A stretch of 64,000 nucleotides of DNA. Origin: Ceratothoa steindachneri. Lineage: Eukaryota > Arthropoda > Malacostraca > Isopoda > Cymothoidae. Below are positions 23,139 through 35,544 of this stretch, in pieces; position 1 is the stretch's first letter, and every line of letters starts with the position of its first letter. The notes under the pieces were generated by a model that had not been told where the DNA came from, made no database searches, and saw only the letters and a program-made list of their open reading frames with translations. The position numbers were made by a program, and so were the translations under genes. The stretch spans positions 149,668,779-149,732,778 of the forward strand of contig OZ018331.1 of assembly GCA_963969495.1 (NCBI GenBank), read 5' to 3'.

Positions 23139-23859
23139 ACTATCATATAATATCTAAATAGCTGATTTCCACTGACTCCTGGCAGCTTTAATACTCCTAC
23201 TTCGATTCGTACCTTTCCCTTCATATAATTTCCCTTTTCCCCATTATGAACTATCCTTATATTTTACAATTATGTATTTGGTAATTAATTACCTGATTAA
23301 TGTAAAATGACATTTTTGCATTTTCATTAACAAATCTTATCTTAACTTACCTCCTCGTCATCACACCGAGGAGAGATTCATTGTGGCCGTTTGAGGCTAT
23401 TTTCTCTTCCTCGTGTGAGTGAGGCTATGCATCGCCCGAGGCTGGGAAATTGATCACCCCGTGACAAACAACGAGGCCTACTGAAGTTGAATATTCGGCG
23501 GCTCCCACTATTCGCCCTGGGATCCGATATATTCCCTTTTAGTGTAGTTTGCATCCCCCCCCCCTTCCCCTCAAGGGCTTTCCATTATTGCAAAGTGGTA
23601 GGATTGGAGTTAGGGAGAACTGTGCTCCCCCCCTTCCCCCGGTCAATAGCGCACCAAGTAAACGATTTTGGTTATTATTGCTTTGTACCGTCTACACATT
23701 CTCACATACCCCAACTTCCCCGATTTAGGGGCAATTATAGCTTTTTTTCGGGGCGAAATGTCACCGTTTATGTATTTTAATAAGGATCAATTAAATAAAA
23801 AGGCCTTGGGTTGTTTTTTTGATTAAATAAAAAAGAAAACGGGATACTAAAACATGATT
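23139..23859. other. no recognisable gene
   Basis: Short frames only. Several C-tracts near 23,550-23,640. Confidence 0.5.
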
Positions 23860-24015
23860 ATTATTATTTAAAACTAAGAACTTAACGAACGAGGGCATTT
23901 CCCGCGGATTGTAAGGCGAGAATTGTAATGAAAGTGAAGATGTGCGGAGGATGTATAGTCACAGATCCACTTGCGAATGTTAGGGCATGAAGGGCACGCA
24001 TTCGTCGAGAGTCGA
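23860..24015. repeat. dispersed repeat related to 41,925-42,090
   Basis: Both copies begin ATTATTATTTAAAAC. They share AACGAGGGCAT, GTGAAG-TGTG, ATATAGTC or GTATAGTC, and GGCACGCA at the end, in the same order. No coding potential is evident. Confidence 0.6.
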
Positions 24016-24453
24016 GCGGCGGTGCCACGACGAATGCCAGGCGATGCTTGACACGAGACGAGGTTTTCCTCCCTCCCCTTCCCCCCCTTCCTCACGAACT
24101 GAGGGGAAGTCTTCACCTTCGGAACGGTAACCCAGCGACCCTCACCAAGGGCAGAAGCAAATCCTAGGTGGATTGTCAAGAGAGTGGTGTAGTAAGGGGA
24201 ATTGAAAATGTGGGGAAGGTCCGATAGGTCTAAAGGGGAGACGACTAACCGATCGCGCTGTTGGTGTTGGGGCCGGTAGGGCACGCAATTTCTGGTGCAG
24301 CGAGGTTGACCAAGCTACACAGGGACAGCCACTAGTAGTGGTGGTTGGTCACATTGGGTATCAATACCCTATTCGTTCACTCCGGGCGTTTGCCCCCGCA
24401 TAGAAAAGGGTCCTTATGCCCAGTAATGATATAACCGCCCCCCCCCCCCATTT

Positions 24454-24812
24454 TGAGTGAAACGCAGAATGATTAACCACGATTCACAATGAATCCCATA
24501 ATTCGAAACGAAACTCATGATTCTGAATCAAGTTTTTTAGTGAAACGCAGAATTCGGGAAAATAATTACGAATAATCCCATAATTTTTAATCATGATTCT
24601 AAACGAAAATGCCAAATTATGAATCGTGATTCTAAGTGAAAATCCGAAATTATGAATCATTATTCTACGTGAAAATCCGAAATTATGAATCATGATTCTA
24701 AGTGAAAATGCGAAATTATGAATCATTATTCTACGTGAAAATGCGAAATTATGAATCATGATTCTAAGTGAAAATGCGAAATTATGAATCATAGTTTTAA
24801 TGGTTGATAGTA
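24454..24812. repeat. 33-bp minisatellite
   Basis: Units of the form AATTATGAATCATGATTCTAA followed by GTGAAAATGCGA repeat about ten times with a 33-base period. Alternate units differ (AAGTGAAAA versus ACGTGAAAA), so a 66-base period is also visible. The first units are the most diverged. Confidence 0.9.
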
Positions 24813-25402
24813 GATTCATTTTCCTAATAAGAGTTTCGGTTCGAATTAATTTTCTCTCTATTCCAACCTTCATACAATCTGTAAATAAATCCTTCCAATG
24901 CCCAATTTGCAATGCGCTCTTAAATAGCGATTACAGATAATTAAATTTTTACATCGATATACGACACGATCCAAATATTGCCCCTAAATAGTGAATTTAA
25001 ATTAAGTTTGCAAACTACCCGCAGGAAAAAGAAAATAATATTCCGTTAGTAATCTATTCTTTCTTCAGCCGGTATTTTATACCCTTCGTCCCGATTAATG
25101 TTAGCTTCTTACCTTTTTAATTCAATTTAGCTCATTATAAATTGGAATTAATATCCCTCGAAATAAAGCAGCCACGTAATCTTAATTAAAAACTTCCGGG
25201 CCTAAATTTTGCATTAATTAGCCAAACTCTTTGATCGGTGAGACAGGGCCTATTTGGAGTGTCGTGCCTTCACGTATGAGCGAATATTCAGACTTTTAGG
25301 GTTTGAGTTTTTACATACGGAGTCTTGGGGCAAGTAGGAAAATGAAGAGCCACCTTTACACTGTATCGAACACGACGGGAGGACGCTCCCCATCCATTTT
25401 GT

Positions 25403-25800
25403 GACTGCATCCAATAGACCAATCTAACATTGGTCTATTGCAGGGACGTCCAACTCGCGGCTGGCTGCTTACTCAAATTCCAATGCTTAAGGGGTATTTT
25501 TTAGGTGTATTTTCCTTTACTTTGAAAAGCAGATATTGAGAATATCATAAAAAGAAGACAATGCCACAAATGATATTGATTTTATTTTATTTTGTATCTT
25601 ATTTCATTTTTTTACTCTTAATATACATTATTTTGTTTGTAATTATATTTGTTATTAAAAAAAAAGAGAGTTATTTCGTGCATTTTGAATTTAAAAAAAA
25701 AATGATATTTAAGTCCCTCTGTGGCCCGGGGAATATACTTAAATTTCTAATTTGGCCCATTAGGAAAAAAGGTTGGAGAACCACTCTATTGGATGCAGTC
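25403..25800. mobile_element. 398-bp hAT-like non-autonomous element
   Basis: GACTGCATCCAATAGA at 25,403-25,418 is perfectly complementary to 25,785-25,800. Inside the left end lies CAGGGACGTCCAACTCGCGG and inside the right end GGTTGGAGAACCACT, with GGCCC words between. This resembles hAT elements of the CAGGGGTGTCCAACTCG type. The 25,561-25,863 open frame lies within it and is AT-biased, not a transposase. Confidence 0.55.
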
Positions 25801-27019
25801 AGTTCCTTGCGGTTACTGGGGGTGTATGCCCCAGGTGTACCCGCTGCCTGTGAAGGTTGGTAATCATTACTATGCTAACTGCAGACCACTGCGTACTTTT
25901 CAGTTTTCCCTTAATGCGCTCTTTTAAGCCCCGCATGGGAATATGTACTTTAGACTATATGTATTCGCTTGTACGAACTACCTTTAACAAGGAGAGTTTA
26001 TCGGATCATTAAGGTGCTCGGAAAGTAATTACGTATTTCACGCCTAATAGTTATTAGACAACCAACTAAGGAACCGATTAGATGGTAGGAAACTACATCG
26101 AGATCTAGTTCATCGTCTCTTTTATTAAGCAGTGTGTTGTTTATAGTGTATAGTGGTATTTAACCATATGGAAGATAAATATTAAATACCACGAATGAAA
26201 ACCATTCGTGGTGATGCATTGAAGGCTCGTAAATCTAAACTGTGGGTTAAAAATATTGAAAACGCCGATGTCTCTCATAAGCCTCATACTGAAAGACGAT
26301 CCACTGGATGGGGATCTTTAGAAAGAAATTAATGAATCAATGAATCACGGCACTCTAGAGTTTTTGTTGCAAATACTGAATGTGTGATGGTCAACTCTCC
26401 ACCAACATCTCACGCGAATTAGGAAAAGAAGCAAAGACAGAATTTGGCTGGGTCGTGATTTCACGCTTGAGAGCCAACACGTTCAACCGTCTTTTTACCG
26501 CGGATAACAATTTCGTGTTTTTCATTGTTTCAGAAGACGGAAATTGGGTGATACATGTGAAAAAAACCGAAAAATTGCAGTGGTTATCGTTAAATGAGGA
26601 CCACCAGGCGAGGAGGGGGAGGGTAGACTGTTACACCTGGTATCGGGAGGAGTAGAACGCCATTCCGGCCCCAATGTTCTCGGTGTATGAAACTATGATA
26701 GAACGATATTGGCTTCTCCTTTCGCCATCAGAGAGAAACTCTGGATCTATGAGTCTTATATGTTCCGTCTGTGGCAGTTCACTCTGTGCATTTCGTCCAG
26801 CTAGGGCCAGATTTCGTTTGATTTCGAAGCACCCTCCCCGCTTTTTTTGTCTTCTTGAGGACATACGTGTCTTCACTAATGGGATGACTACTCTTGGGAG
26901 AGAGAACGTCATATTGGATTCTGTGCCTGTAGGAGACACCTTAACGACCGCTTTCTCTCCAACCTCACGTTGATCGGTCGCCGAGGGCTACCAAACTGAC
27001 CTGATCTCGAGGCGGGGAA
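25801..27019. other. no recognisable gene
   Basis: An open frame of 91 codons at 26,380-26,655 has no family resemblance. The part after 26,650 may be the decayed 5' region of the LINE that follows. Confidence 0.45.
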
Positions 27020-29890
27020 GCCTTCAACGAATTGTTGTCGCTAAGCGGACTTCCGCACTCGCTTTGGATACCCTTTCCTCTCTGGTCTTCCCCGCAAGGG
27101 ATGAATGGTGTACCAGAGATAATGCCTCTGCTTGAAGTGAAACCTGTAGAAACGGCAGGCCATTTTGACCCCTGTGCCTCCCTCCAAAAAACAACAACTG
27201 GTGCTCTCTCTTGGGTCCTCCTTTACATTTCTTTTAAATCTCCTAGTAAGAGTATAATAGGCCTGCTACAGGTAAAATCTGGAGGGAGGATACATCTTCC
27301 CATCCCTAGTGCCTGCGGTTATGCATTCTCCCGGCTCCAAGGTCTACAGGAGGACCTGCGGCTATATATCTTCCACTATTTTTACTTCCTCTTTCACTAC
27401 TTTCTCTACAGATCTCTCCTTACAAACATTCTGCGTGATACCGCCTTGGTATTGCGCTTTCAATTCAAGGTCTTCCAAAAAACACTGCCGTTGGTCCGGA
27501 CGATATCTCGTACGCCATACTTTGGTACTTGAGAGACCGAGGTTTGGCCTTTCCGTTAAGTTTGTTCAACAAGATATTCTCAGAGGGCATCTTCCAAGAT
27601 TCCTGGTAAATGGCCACCATGCTTGTTTTTCTCAAGCGGAGGGAGGAACACTTTACCCCTTACTTAATTTCTCAAACCTCTTTCGTGTGCTGGTTCATAG
27701 GGAAAATGGTAAGTTTTAGGCTACCATATCTCCTGGATAACAGAAGTTATCTCCTGCACAGTGCGGCTTCTGTAAGGTCCACTTCGCGTCGCATGTTTCT
27801 GTTCCGTCTGGAAAGTTTTATCTGCAAGGCCTCCTTCGTAAGCAACACATTGCCACGTTTTTTTTCGATCTTGCAATGGCCTATGATACCGCATGGTCAC
27901 AGATTAGCATGAAACCCTCGATATGGTGGGGGAAAGGGACGGATCCCAATATTTTTCTGAGTTCCTACGAGATCGTCGATTCGTCATACGGTATAGGTAC
28001 CACTATTTAGTGGCGATGAAGGCGTCTTGCATGAAAGGTCTTAAGTGTCACTGTAAGCTGTGAGAATCAACGTTATCACCTCGGTGCTTACAGAAGATGC
28101 TCTAGCCACGCTTTATATAGACGACTTTTCGATTTCTTTTGGGGATGGTCAGCCTACTTTGGAACGTCAACTCCACCAGACTCTGAACCGCGCCTCTCAT
28201 TATGCAGATTCGCACGAGTTAGGTTTTATTTATCCAAGATTAAGGTGAGGTGTCACATTTCTCCCGCCGTTCACGGCTCTATCCTAGCCTTGACTCGTTC
28301 CCAAATGTAGCTCGATTGGACGTGGTAGACTCACAACGTTTTCATGACCTGTTTTCGACAGACGCCTGACCTAGAGGGTGCACATTCGCAAGCTTAGCGT
28401 CTCTTGTACTCGCACCATGGAAATTCTTCGCTATGTGGCTAAACATTTAATGTTTTACCGCTCCTTTGTTCGTTCCAAACTAGACCGCGGATGCGAGTTT
28501 TATTTCTATGCATCAGAAAGTCTACTGCAAAAATTTAGATTTGATTTATACCCTTGCTCTTTGCTTTGTGGTCACACGTACCCTTGAAGAGCCTCCTTAT
28601 CAAGGCAGGGGACATGCCACTCGCATTCCATCGCGTTCAATGCTCTATCCTCTCGTACTTCTACGCGTCGATTCAGCATCTTTCCCCAGTTGTGAAAGGA
28701 CTCATTCTGCCACGGAGAATCAAGACGGTGTCTAGACCGATGAGTGACGCCTATTATGTTCTTATCCTGTCTGGTTTAGAGCTAGGAAAATCCTTCGAGT
28801 TTCCTATTTAGGTCATCTGGCGCCCATGGTTCTCCCCAAGATGCCCTCCTGGAGGATACCACCTTTAGAAGTTTGTTGCCACGCCTCGGCTCCCAAAGTT
28901 TCTATAGCACCGGGAGTATTGCAGTCATTCTTGTAGCACATATCGTGCTACCCCGGATCTGGGCCGGTGTACACTGAGGGCTCCATGTCTGAAGGGGAAG
29001 TTGGCTTCCATGCTATCCTTTCCCCTTGTTTGAAGCCGGCGAGGTTCTTCCCAGCAATACGTCTTTCTTACCGGTGGAACGGGGTTGCACAACCACCCAG
29101 CACAAGGGATTACGCGCCATGCCCACTTCGGATACCAATTAGTGATTCATAGTAACTCACAGAGTGCGTTAAATGCCCCTGGGGCATTTTATTCTCGGCA
29201 TCGTTTTCGTACCCATTATCCGACCCGTCATGGCTGCTACGAGTCGGGAAGATGTCGAGAGTGTTTTCTGCTGGGTTCCTGGACATGTGGGGGATTGTGG
29301 GATATGAGTACGGGGATCAGGGTGTCAGGTTGTCTGCACAGACGAGCGACCGGATCCGCTTTTTGCTCTTCCCCCACTGACAGGATGGCTGGAATCAGGT
29401 CAGCTCTTCGCGATCTATGACAAAGAAGATGGCAGACGGAAATTTAAGGTTGCGTGCCATTGCGCTGCGACTTTTCCTGTGCCTCTACTCTGTCCCTCGT
29501 GCCTCGACAGGATCAGACCATATTTCGCTGCCTCCGAATCGGACACACGCGCGGTACCAAGTCTCATTCAATGGAGCACTCACCGAGCCTTTCTGCCACC
29601 ATTTCTTGGGAACCTTAAGTAGTAAGACACCTTTCGGTTAAAATATTTAGCCTGAGGGAGCTTAGTGAACGGTACCTGTCCAAGTGCCGGGGGTCACTAC
29701 CTCCTGTTTCGATTCTTTAGGAGGGGCTCCTGATTGAATTTTGGGAGGAGGCGAGATTCTCCAGACTGTTTAAGTATTGAAATTGTCCCCCACCTGGTCC
29801 TGTCTGAGAGGAGCCACCTTAAGGCGCATGAGCGTCATTTTTAGGGATTTATTCATTGATTATTGTTGCCGTTGTTTGTTTTTGTCTTTT
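27020..29890 (+). pseudogene. I-type LINE relic with RT and RNase H domains
   Basis: RT block: AVGPDDISYAILWYL...LSLFNKIFSEGIF (about 27,490-27,590), the APGPDGI-type motif. Then follows a decayed FFDL-MAYDTAW region near 27,865-27,900, and the catalytic box YIDD at 28,114-28,125 within ATLYIDDFSISFGDG. RNase H: VYTEGSMSEGEVGF near 28,964-29,005, where the first catalytic Asp of YTDGS is Glu; HSNSQSAL near 29,149-29,172; and a degraded RIGHTR block near 29,535. The order RT then RNase H is typical of I-clade LINEs. Frame changes occur every 100-300 bases. From memory, this family has very similar copies in decapods. Confidence 0.75.
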
Positions 29891-30039
29891 AATAAATGCT
29901 AAGTTTAATGTAAGTAAACATACGCCTTATTCATAATTTCAGGGCATGTGCCCTCGCTGGCCGCCGACAAATGGGCAAAACTTGGAGATTTCATCCATAT
30001 AATTCCTTTTGGTGGAACATATTGGCAATTGTCCTTTAT

Positions 30040-30890
30040 GAGCTATTTATTGCCAATAACTTGATCATCAAAATATCGACCTTTATTGTCACCAACTTAA
30101 TAGTCAAACATCGACCTTTATTCCCACAAACTTGATTACCCAAATATCTACGTTTATTGCCAGTAGTTTAATTACCAAAACCTCCTCGTTTATTGCCATC
30201 AACCTGAACAGAAAATATCGTCGTTTACTGTCAGCTACTTGATCTCTCGAACGACGTTTATTGCCAGCAACTTGATCTCTCGAACGACGTTTATTGCCAG
30301 CAACTTGATCTCTCGAACGACGTTTATTGCCAGCAACTTGATCTCTCGAACGACGTTTATTGCCAGCAACTTGATTCTCGAACGACGTTTATTGCCAGCA
30401 ACTTGATCTCTCGAACGACGTTTATTGCCAGCAACTTGATCTCTCGAACGACGTTTATTGCCAGCAACTTGATCTCTCGAACGACGTTTATTGCCAGCAA
30501 CTTGATCCTTTGAACGACGTTTATTGCCAGCAACTTGAACTCTCGAACGGCGTTTATTGCCAGCAACTTGATCTCTCGAACGACGTTTATTGCCAGCAAC
30601 TTGATCTCTCGAACGACGTTTATTGCCAGCAACTTGAACTCTCGAACGACGTTTATTGCCAGCAACTTGATCTCTCGAACGACGTTTATTGCCAGCAACT
30701 TGATCTCTCGAACGACGTTTATTGCCAAAAACTTGATAACCTAAATATCGACGTTTATAATCACCAACTTGATCTCTTAAACATCGAGGTTTATTGCCAG
30801 TAACTTGATCAACAAAACATCGACGTTTGTCATCAACTTGATCACCTAAAGATCGAAGTGTATTACCAGCGACTTAATCACCCAAAGATC
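30040..30890. repeat. 33-bp minisatellite with homogenised centre
   Basis: The unit GAACGACGTTTATTGCCAGC plus AACTTGATCTCTC is 33 bases. From 30,234 to 30,735 about fifteen units are nearly identical. On both sides, units at 30,040-30,233 and 30,736-30,890 are progressively diverged and irregular in length. Open frames on both strands come only from the multiple-of-three period. Confidence 0.97.
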
Positions 30891-31993
30891 GACAGTGGCC
30901 AGATAGGGTAATAAAAGGCGTTATTCTTCCGCCTATCATTCCAAGGGTTCACTCTGCTACACGAACTCTGGCAAAGATAAGATTGGTAAGTTCTTCCACA
31001 TTCCTCATACACGCTAAAAGATTTCCTGCGTAGAATGTATGAAAGTCAGTTTAGTTTTAGATTGGTTAGTTTGCTTGTGAATATAGAATAGAGAGCGCCG
31101 AATGTAAGTAATATAACTGCATATTTAAATACAAAATGCTACAAAAAGTAATCAGGCTCAAGATGAATGATACTAAAGATCGATAATTATATTCGGCCTG
31201 GCAGTAATACTCATGTGTTGAGAGACTCCAAAGACGACGACGACGATTACCCATGATAAACCATCGTCAGAATTTAACTAGTATAGAAGAGACCCATTAT
31301 GTCAGTATTCAGAAACATTTTTATCCTCGGAGTTCGTTGAGATAAGCCATAACTGTTGTCCCAAAATTTATCCGAAAATTAGAATATTTCGTACTAATTC
31401 TTGTTTTATATTAACTTGTTTATATGAGCACTAACTCTAGAGCACAAAGTTCTCTCGTAACGAAGTTCGATTACAGATAATTATACTAACGCTAATATTT
31501 CTATAGAAACGACCGACCCTCTTCATTATAAATAAATATATTACACCCCAGAAAACACACTATTTACGTGCCAGATAGACTCGGATAAATTCGCGGTCCA
31601 ATTTTCCTAAAATAGCTCAAAGGAAACCTGTTGAAGGGCGATTACTCGAAAGATCAAAGGACTATGATGTTATGATGTTTACAGGTGATAAAAACTTGTA
31701 AGAGACATATACCTAGAAAAGAAATCGTTGATTGCCTCCTCTTGTAGTAACCCCTACTCTCTATCCGTAACATATACGTTACACTTAAATCAAACCCATA
31801 TAATTCGCACCATTTGGGTTAGGAACGTTCTCAGACGGTATATATTGTGCGCCCAACAACACGACTCTTCAATTACCCACAAACAATCGTCGAGTGTGGT
31901 GACATATTTTATACCAAAATGTGAAGAAGTTAAGTTGAGCTATTTTTATTCTATATTTAAATAATGATAGAAATGAGTAAGGGTGGAGAATAC
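30891..31993. other. no recognisable gene; possible intron of the following exon
   Basis: AT-rich unique-looking DNA without terminal repeats or long frames. If the exon at 31,994-32,261 is real, this side is its downstream intron. Confidence 0.4.
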
Positions 31994-32261
31994 CTGCGAC
32001 CTGTTGCTTGGAAAATTGGGTTTTGACTTCCTGGATGATGCCATAATTATCTTCCAGGAAATTATAGCAACGATGAGCGATCGATTTCGCTTCAGCTATG
32101 TTTATTCTTGGTGGGATAAAAGGATTCATCCCTTCTATGTTTTTTCCACCACTTGACGGAGTTTTTGCCATGGTCGAGTTAAGAAGAGCCTCTTTCCATA
32201 TCTGGTGACTAAACACTTCAACATAATTGTTCAATCTCCTTATGCAAGTGACATGCAATCC
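31994..32261 (-). CDS. candidate internal exon of a host gene, product unknown
   Basis: A minus-strand stretch of about 89 codons has no stop and balanced composition. Its residue mix looks like a folded cellular protein (RRLNNYVEVFSHQIWKEALL, then PPRINIAEAKSIAHRCYNFL). At its 3' end the sequence CGCAG/GTATTC is a plausible splice donor. At its 5' end CCACATAAG/GGATTG is a weaker acceptor with a poor pyrimidine tract. An in-frame stop lies just upstream of that acceptor, as expected in an intron. With these borders the exon is 268 bases, entering in phase 0 and leaving in phase 1. I do not recognise the protein. No sister exon was found within the window, so the gene would have introns longer than the flanking DNA. 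A relic of an unrecognised element is the alternative. Confidence 0.4.
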
Positions 32262-33069
32262 CTTATGTGGAAAATGTCATTAGAGTGAGAATCATAAACC
32301 TTGAAAGTGCATCTATATCGTCAAGGAGGTTAGGCAAGTTTAGGAGAGTTGCGCCCAAAGTAAACGTTAACTTCTCAATATTTTCACTTCCCCTAACCTC
32401 ACCACAGAAATTAAAAGCCTTTTCAAATCATTTTCGGGAGATACCCCCATTGGCTTTCGCTTCTTTTAAATAAATAATCATAGTTATAATAATTGGTTAT
32501 CATCATGGAATATAATTTTTATTGGAAAGGAAATGAAACATCGGGTAATCAGATGGAGCGTCGTTTATGAGGCAAAAATGAGGCAGAAGACAGACAAGAG
32601 AAGAAAAAAGGTGAAATGCGCTACTTTCTTGGTAGCAAAGTGTATATATATTTTTTCTTACTGTATATGAATTAATCCAACTTAACTACTGTTGTTGTTC
32701 GAGATGAGGTTCATTTGTAGAGAGTGATCATGATAGAACTGCCATTATCCAAAATTCTGTATTACGTTGAGGATGGAAGTTGTACAAGTTGTCATTTTAG
32801 GACCAATTCACAGCCGAACTCATTTTGGGGATTTAACTTTAATATGAGATCCGAACCAAGGATTGCGACAACACAGGACAATGTCGATCCGGCACTAATT
32901 GGGGCCACACCTGACGTTGTACAAGTTGTTATATCATTAAGGTTCTATTTTCATTTTTTACATACGTTTGAATTGCATGTGCGGATGCTGTAAAAAGCGT
33001 TGCAATAACACCTTTAATTAGTCATATTTGCAAAATAAAGCAGTCAAAAATTTGAGGCACGGGAGATAA
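32262..33069. other. no recognisable gene
   Basis: Short frames. The phrase GTTGTACAAGTTGT occurs at 32,778 and again near 32,918. GGAGAGTTGCGC at 32,344 also occurs near 9,384 and in diverged form near 43,610, suggesting fragments of an abundant repeat. Confidence 0.4.
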
Positions 33070-33345
33070 AATCTACAGAATACTCGGAATTAGGAATCTG
33101 GAGAATACGTGAAAGTTGGAATCTTGAAAATACTCAGAATTAGGAATCTGGAGAATACGTGAAAGTTGGAATCTTGAAAATACTCGGAATTAGGAATCTT
33201 GAGGATACTAGGAAGTTGGAATCTGGAGAATACTTGGAATTTGGAATCTTGAGAAAATTTGTAAAGTAGAATGGGGAGAATACTTGGAATTTGAAATATT
33301 CAAAATACCTGGAATTTGAAATATTCAGAGTACTTTGAATTTTGA
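33070..33345. repeat. 25-bp minisatellite with alternating unit types
   Basis: Units start AATCTGGAGAATAC or AATCTTGAAAATAC and end in TTGG or TAGG, each 25 bases. In the first half the two types alternate, giving a 50-base period. Later units drift. Confidence 0.9.
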
Positions 33346-33389
33346 AATGTTAAAATGAATTTTATAAGTTACTGGAAGGGAAATTTGTA

Positions 33390-33488
33390 GGCGGCGGGTG
33401 TGTCTTTGCGGGCGGCGGGTGTGTCTTTGCGGGCGGCGGGTGTGACTTTGTGGGCGGCGGGTGTGTCTTTGTGGGCGGCGGGTGTGTC
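33390..33488. repeat. 21-bp GC-rich tandem repeat, five copies
   Basis: GGGCGGCGGGTGTGTCTTTGC repeats five times with small changes (TTTGC or TTTGT; one GTGACT). It directly follows the 25-bp array. Confidence 0.95.
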
Positions 33489-34380
33489 CAGATGAAGAAA
33501 TGTTAGGGGGTGCTATGAACCGGGTGTTGCGCAACTCTCCTTATTCTGCCCTCATTAGTCTTCAGCTACAACCCACCAAGCGTTCCCAGTACATGTGCGC
33601 ATGATCCTTATTGGAACCTGTTCTTGGAGAAAGGTATATAACGTACCCTCCTGACCCCAGTGTGTAAGGTTGGCGAGGCCCGCTATCGTGATCCTTACGA
33701 TCATTGACTTCGTTGATTAGACCCTTTTTATCATACCCCCCCCCCGACCCGTAGGATGGCTTCCTTCGTTGTGGGACGTGGGTCGGTTCGATAGACCTGC
33801 CCCCCCCCACCCCTTTCCCTACTTGTTCGAGTAGAGTTATTAAGCTAAGCATCATCCACAACTTTTCATTTCCCCTTGCTTCACCACTTTCTCTAAGCGC
33901 CTCTCTTCAAAAGGGGGGGTCTAGTGAAGCAACATGACTTTCGGGGACGCGGCCCCTATCAGAGTACAGTCCCCTTTCACGCCCCCGGGTGATCGTGTCT
34001 GGATTCTTCCTGCCACAAATACAATCACCTCTAACATTATTATTGAAGTAAGAAGAAATTTCTCGGAATCCTCTGTTTTAAACGACGGAAATGTAATTAA
34101 GAATGTGGAGAAGAAATAAGCCAAAGCCCTCTCGTTTTGCTTAGCGCTCACCCCACCCACACCCGCAGTGAAGTGAGAAGAAATGAACCAAATCCAATTT
34201 ACATCGAGCGATACGAAGTCATGTAGTGCAAATGAGAGATTTATGGTACGGTGTTTATGAGGCTCTGTTGCCTGGAATTAGGAGACGCAGGTTCTACCGA
34301 GTTTGATACACTCGGGGGGTTTTTATAATCTTTCGAGAGGTTTACCCACATGGTATAAAAGTTCCAGCAAACTTAAAGTT
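33489..34380. other. no recognisable gene
   Basis: Short frames, with C-tracts near 33,740 and 33,800. A GGTTCTACC word near 34,293 could be a decayed B box but has no clear A-box partner. Confidence 0.4.
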
Positions 34381-34414
34381 CTACTCTTCCAGCACGTGTC
34401 ATTAAAACTTCTTT

Positions 34415-35362
34415 TCCATTGTGTGTCGAGGTGGAAGTGAAAAGAATCGAGATCTCTGCTCTCCTGCACGCAAGTCCGAAATCGCCAAGCGGCTCAACGT
34501 CAGCCTGATGACCGTTCACAGATTGACGGAGAGGTTTAAGAGCGGGGAAGACCTCAAAGATCGATCTCGTTCCGGCAGACCTCAAGTTGTCAACCGTTTG
34601 GTTCCGAGAGAAAGGCCTTCGAAAGATCTTCGAAGCTCAAAATGACAGACCTTGCAAAGAAGAAGAACATTCTGGTGGCCACGGCCTCCAGGGCCCTCAA
34701 GGAGGAGAGCGGCAAGAGCTTGAGGTGCGTGGAAAGGCCTCTGCTCAACGACCGTATGCGAGAACAAGGTCGGGGGAGTCTTCGTCGCCTTTTCAACGAC
34801 ACGGAGAGTCATGGTATTCAAATTCTCATTTTTCCTGGTGAAAATAACCTTCACGGTCAATCCGGTTATCAAGGAGCAGAACGACCGCAGGACGTCTCGA
34901 GGTCTGCTACGGTCCACGACCGACCGCCCGGGCTCCGAGATGATGCTCGGCGTCGTGGCTTTGAATGGGGAGAAGATGCCGTAGGTGTGACTCGCGTCGA
35001 CTTACAGGGACATCTTGGCATTGAAGTCATGCCATTTGGTGAGATAGATCACGAAGAAGGCGGAGTACCTCTTTCACAAGGACGGTGCCTCGGCCCACAC
35101 GGCCGAGACTGTGCAAGAGAGGTTGGAGTCGAGGGGAATTTCGGCATCCGATGTCACACGACCTCAATCATCTTGACTACAGAGTGTGGAAGCATGTCGA
35201 GGGCGAGGCCTGAAAGGTCTGCCACAACAACGTCGACGAGCTGAAGTCATCCATCAACTGCGTGTGGGCTAGTCTGAGGAAGGACTTCGTCCGCAAAATG
35301 TGCACGACCTTCAGGTCTCGCCTTGAGCGCGTGCTATTAGCCAAGGGTGGCCACATTGAGTA
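34415..35362 (+). pseudogene. mariner/Tc1-type transposase pseudogene, near full length
   Basis: The N-terminal helix-turn-helix (KSEIAKRLNVSLMTVHRLTE, about 34,470-34,529) is followed by a GRPQVV hook. After a frame change comes MTDLAKKKNILVATASRALK (34,642-34,701), a second helix-turn-helix. Catalytic-domain words are KITFTVNPV (34,841), EMMLGVVALNGEKMP (34,938), FHKDGASAHTAETVQERLE (about 35,074) and LDYRVWKHVEG (35,172). The C-terminus LAKGGHIE ends at TAA 35,360-35,362. Family members cut and paste themselves into TA sites. At least three frameshifts and an in-frame stop near 35,210 inactivate this copy. I found no convincing terminal inverted repeats. Confidence 0.8.
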
Positions 35363-35544
35363 ACATTACAATTTAAGCACATATTTATATTTTAAGACAA
35401 TAAAAACGTGTCCAACTGCATCGAAACTATCACTGTGCCCTTTGTGAAGAGCGTCGTAGCAGAACGTTTGCAATACCCGATATGTATGTATTTAGCGATG
35501 GGGAGATATTGTGTATAAGTTTGTGTTTATTCTAAATTGTTATT

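Noticed and set aside
26380..26655. 91-codon open frame as a gene
   Set aside because: No family resemblance, no splice borders, and it lies among decayed repeats.
30357..30803. Repeat proteins encoded in the 30-kb minisatellite
   Set aside because: Open frames exist in several frames on both strands purely because 33 is a multiple of three.
34397..35413. ACGTGTC words on both sides of the mariner-type pseudogene as terminal repeats
   Set aside because: They are direct, short and not inverted; no mariner-type TIR could be established.
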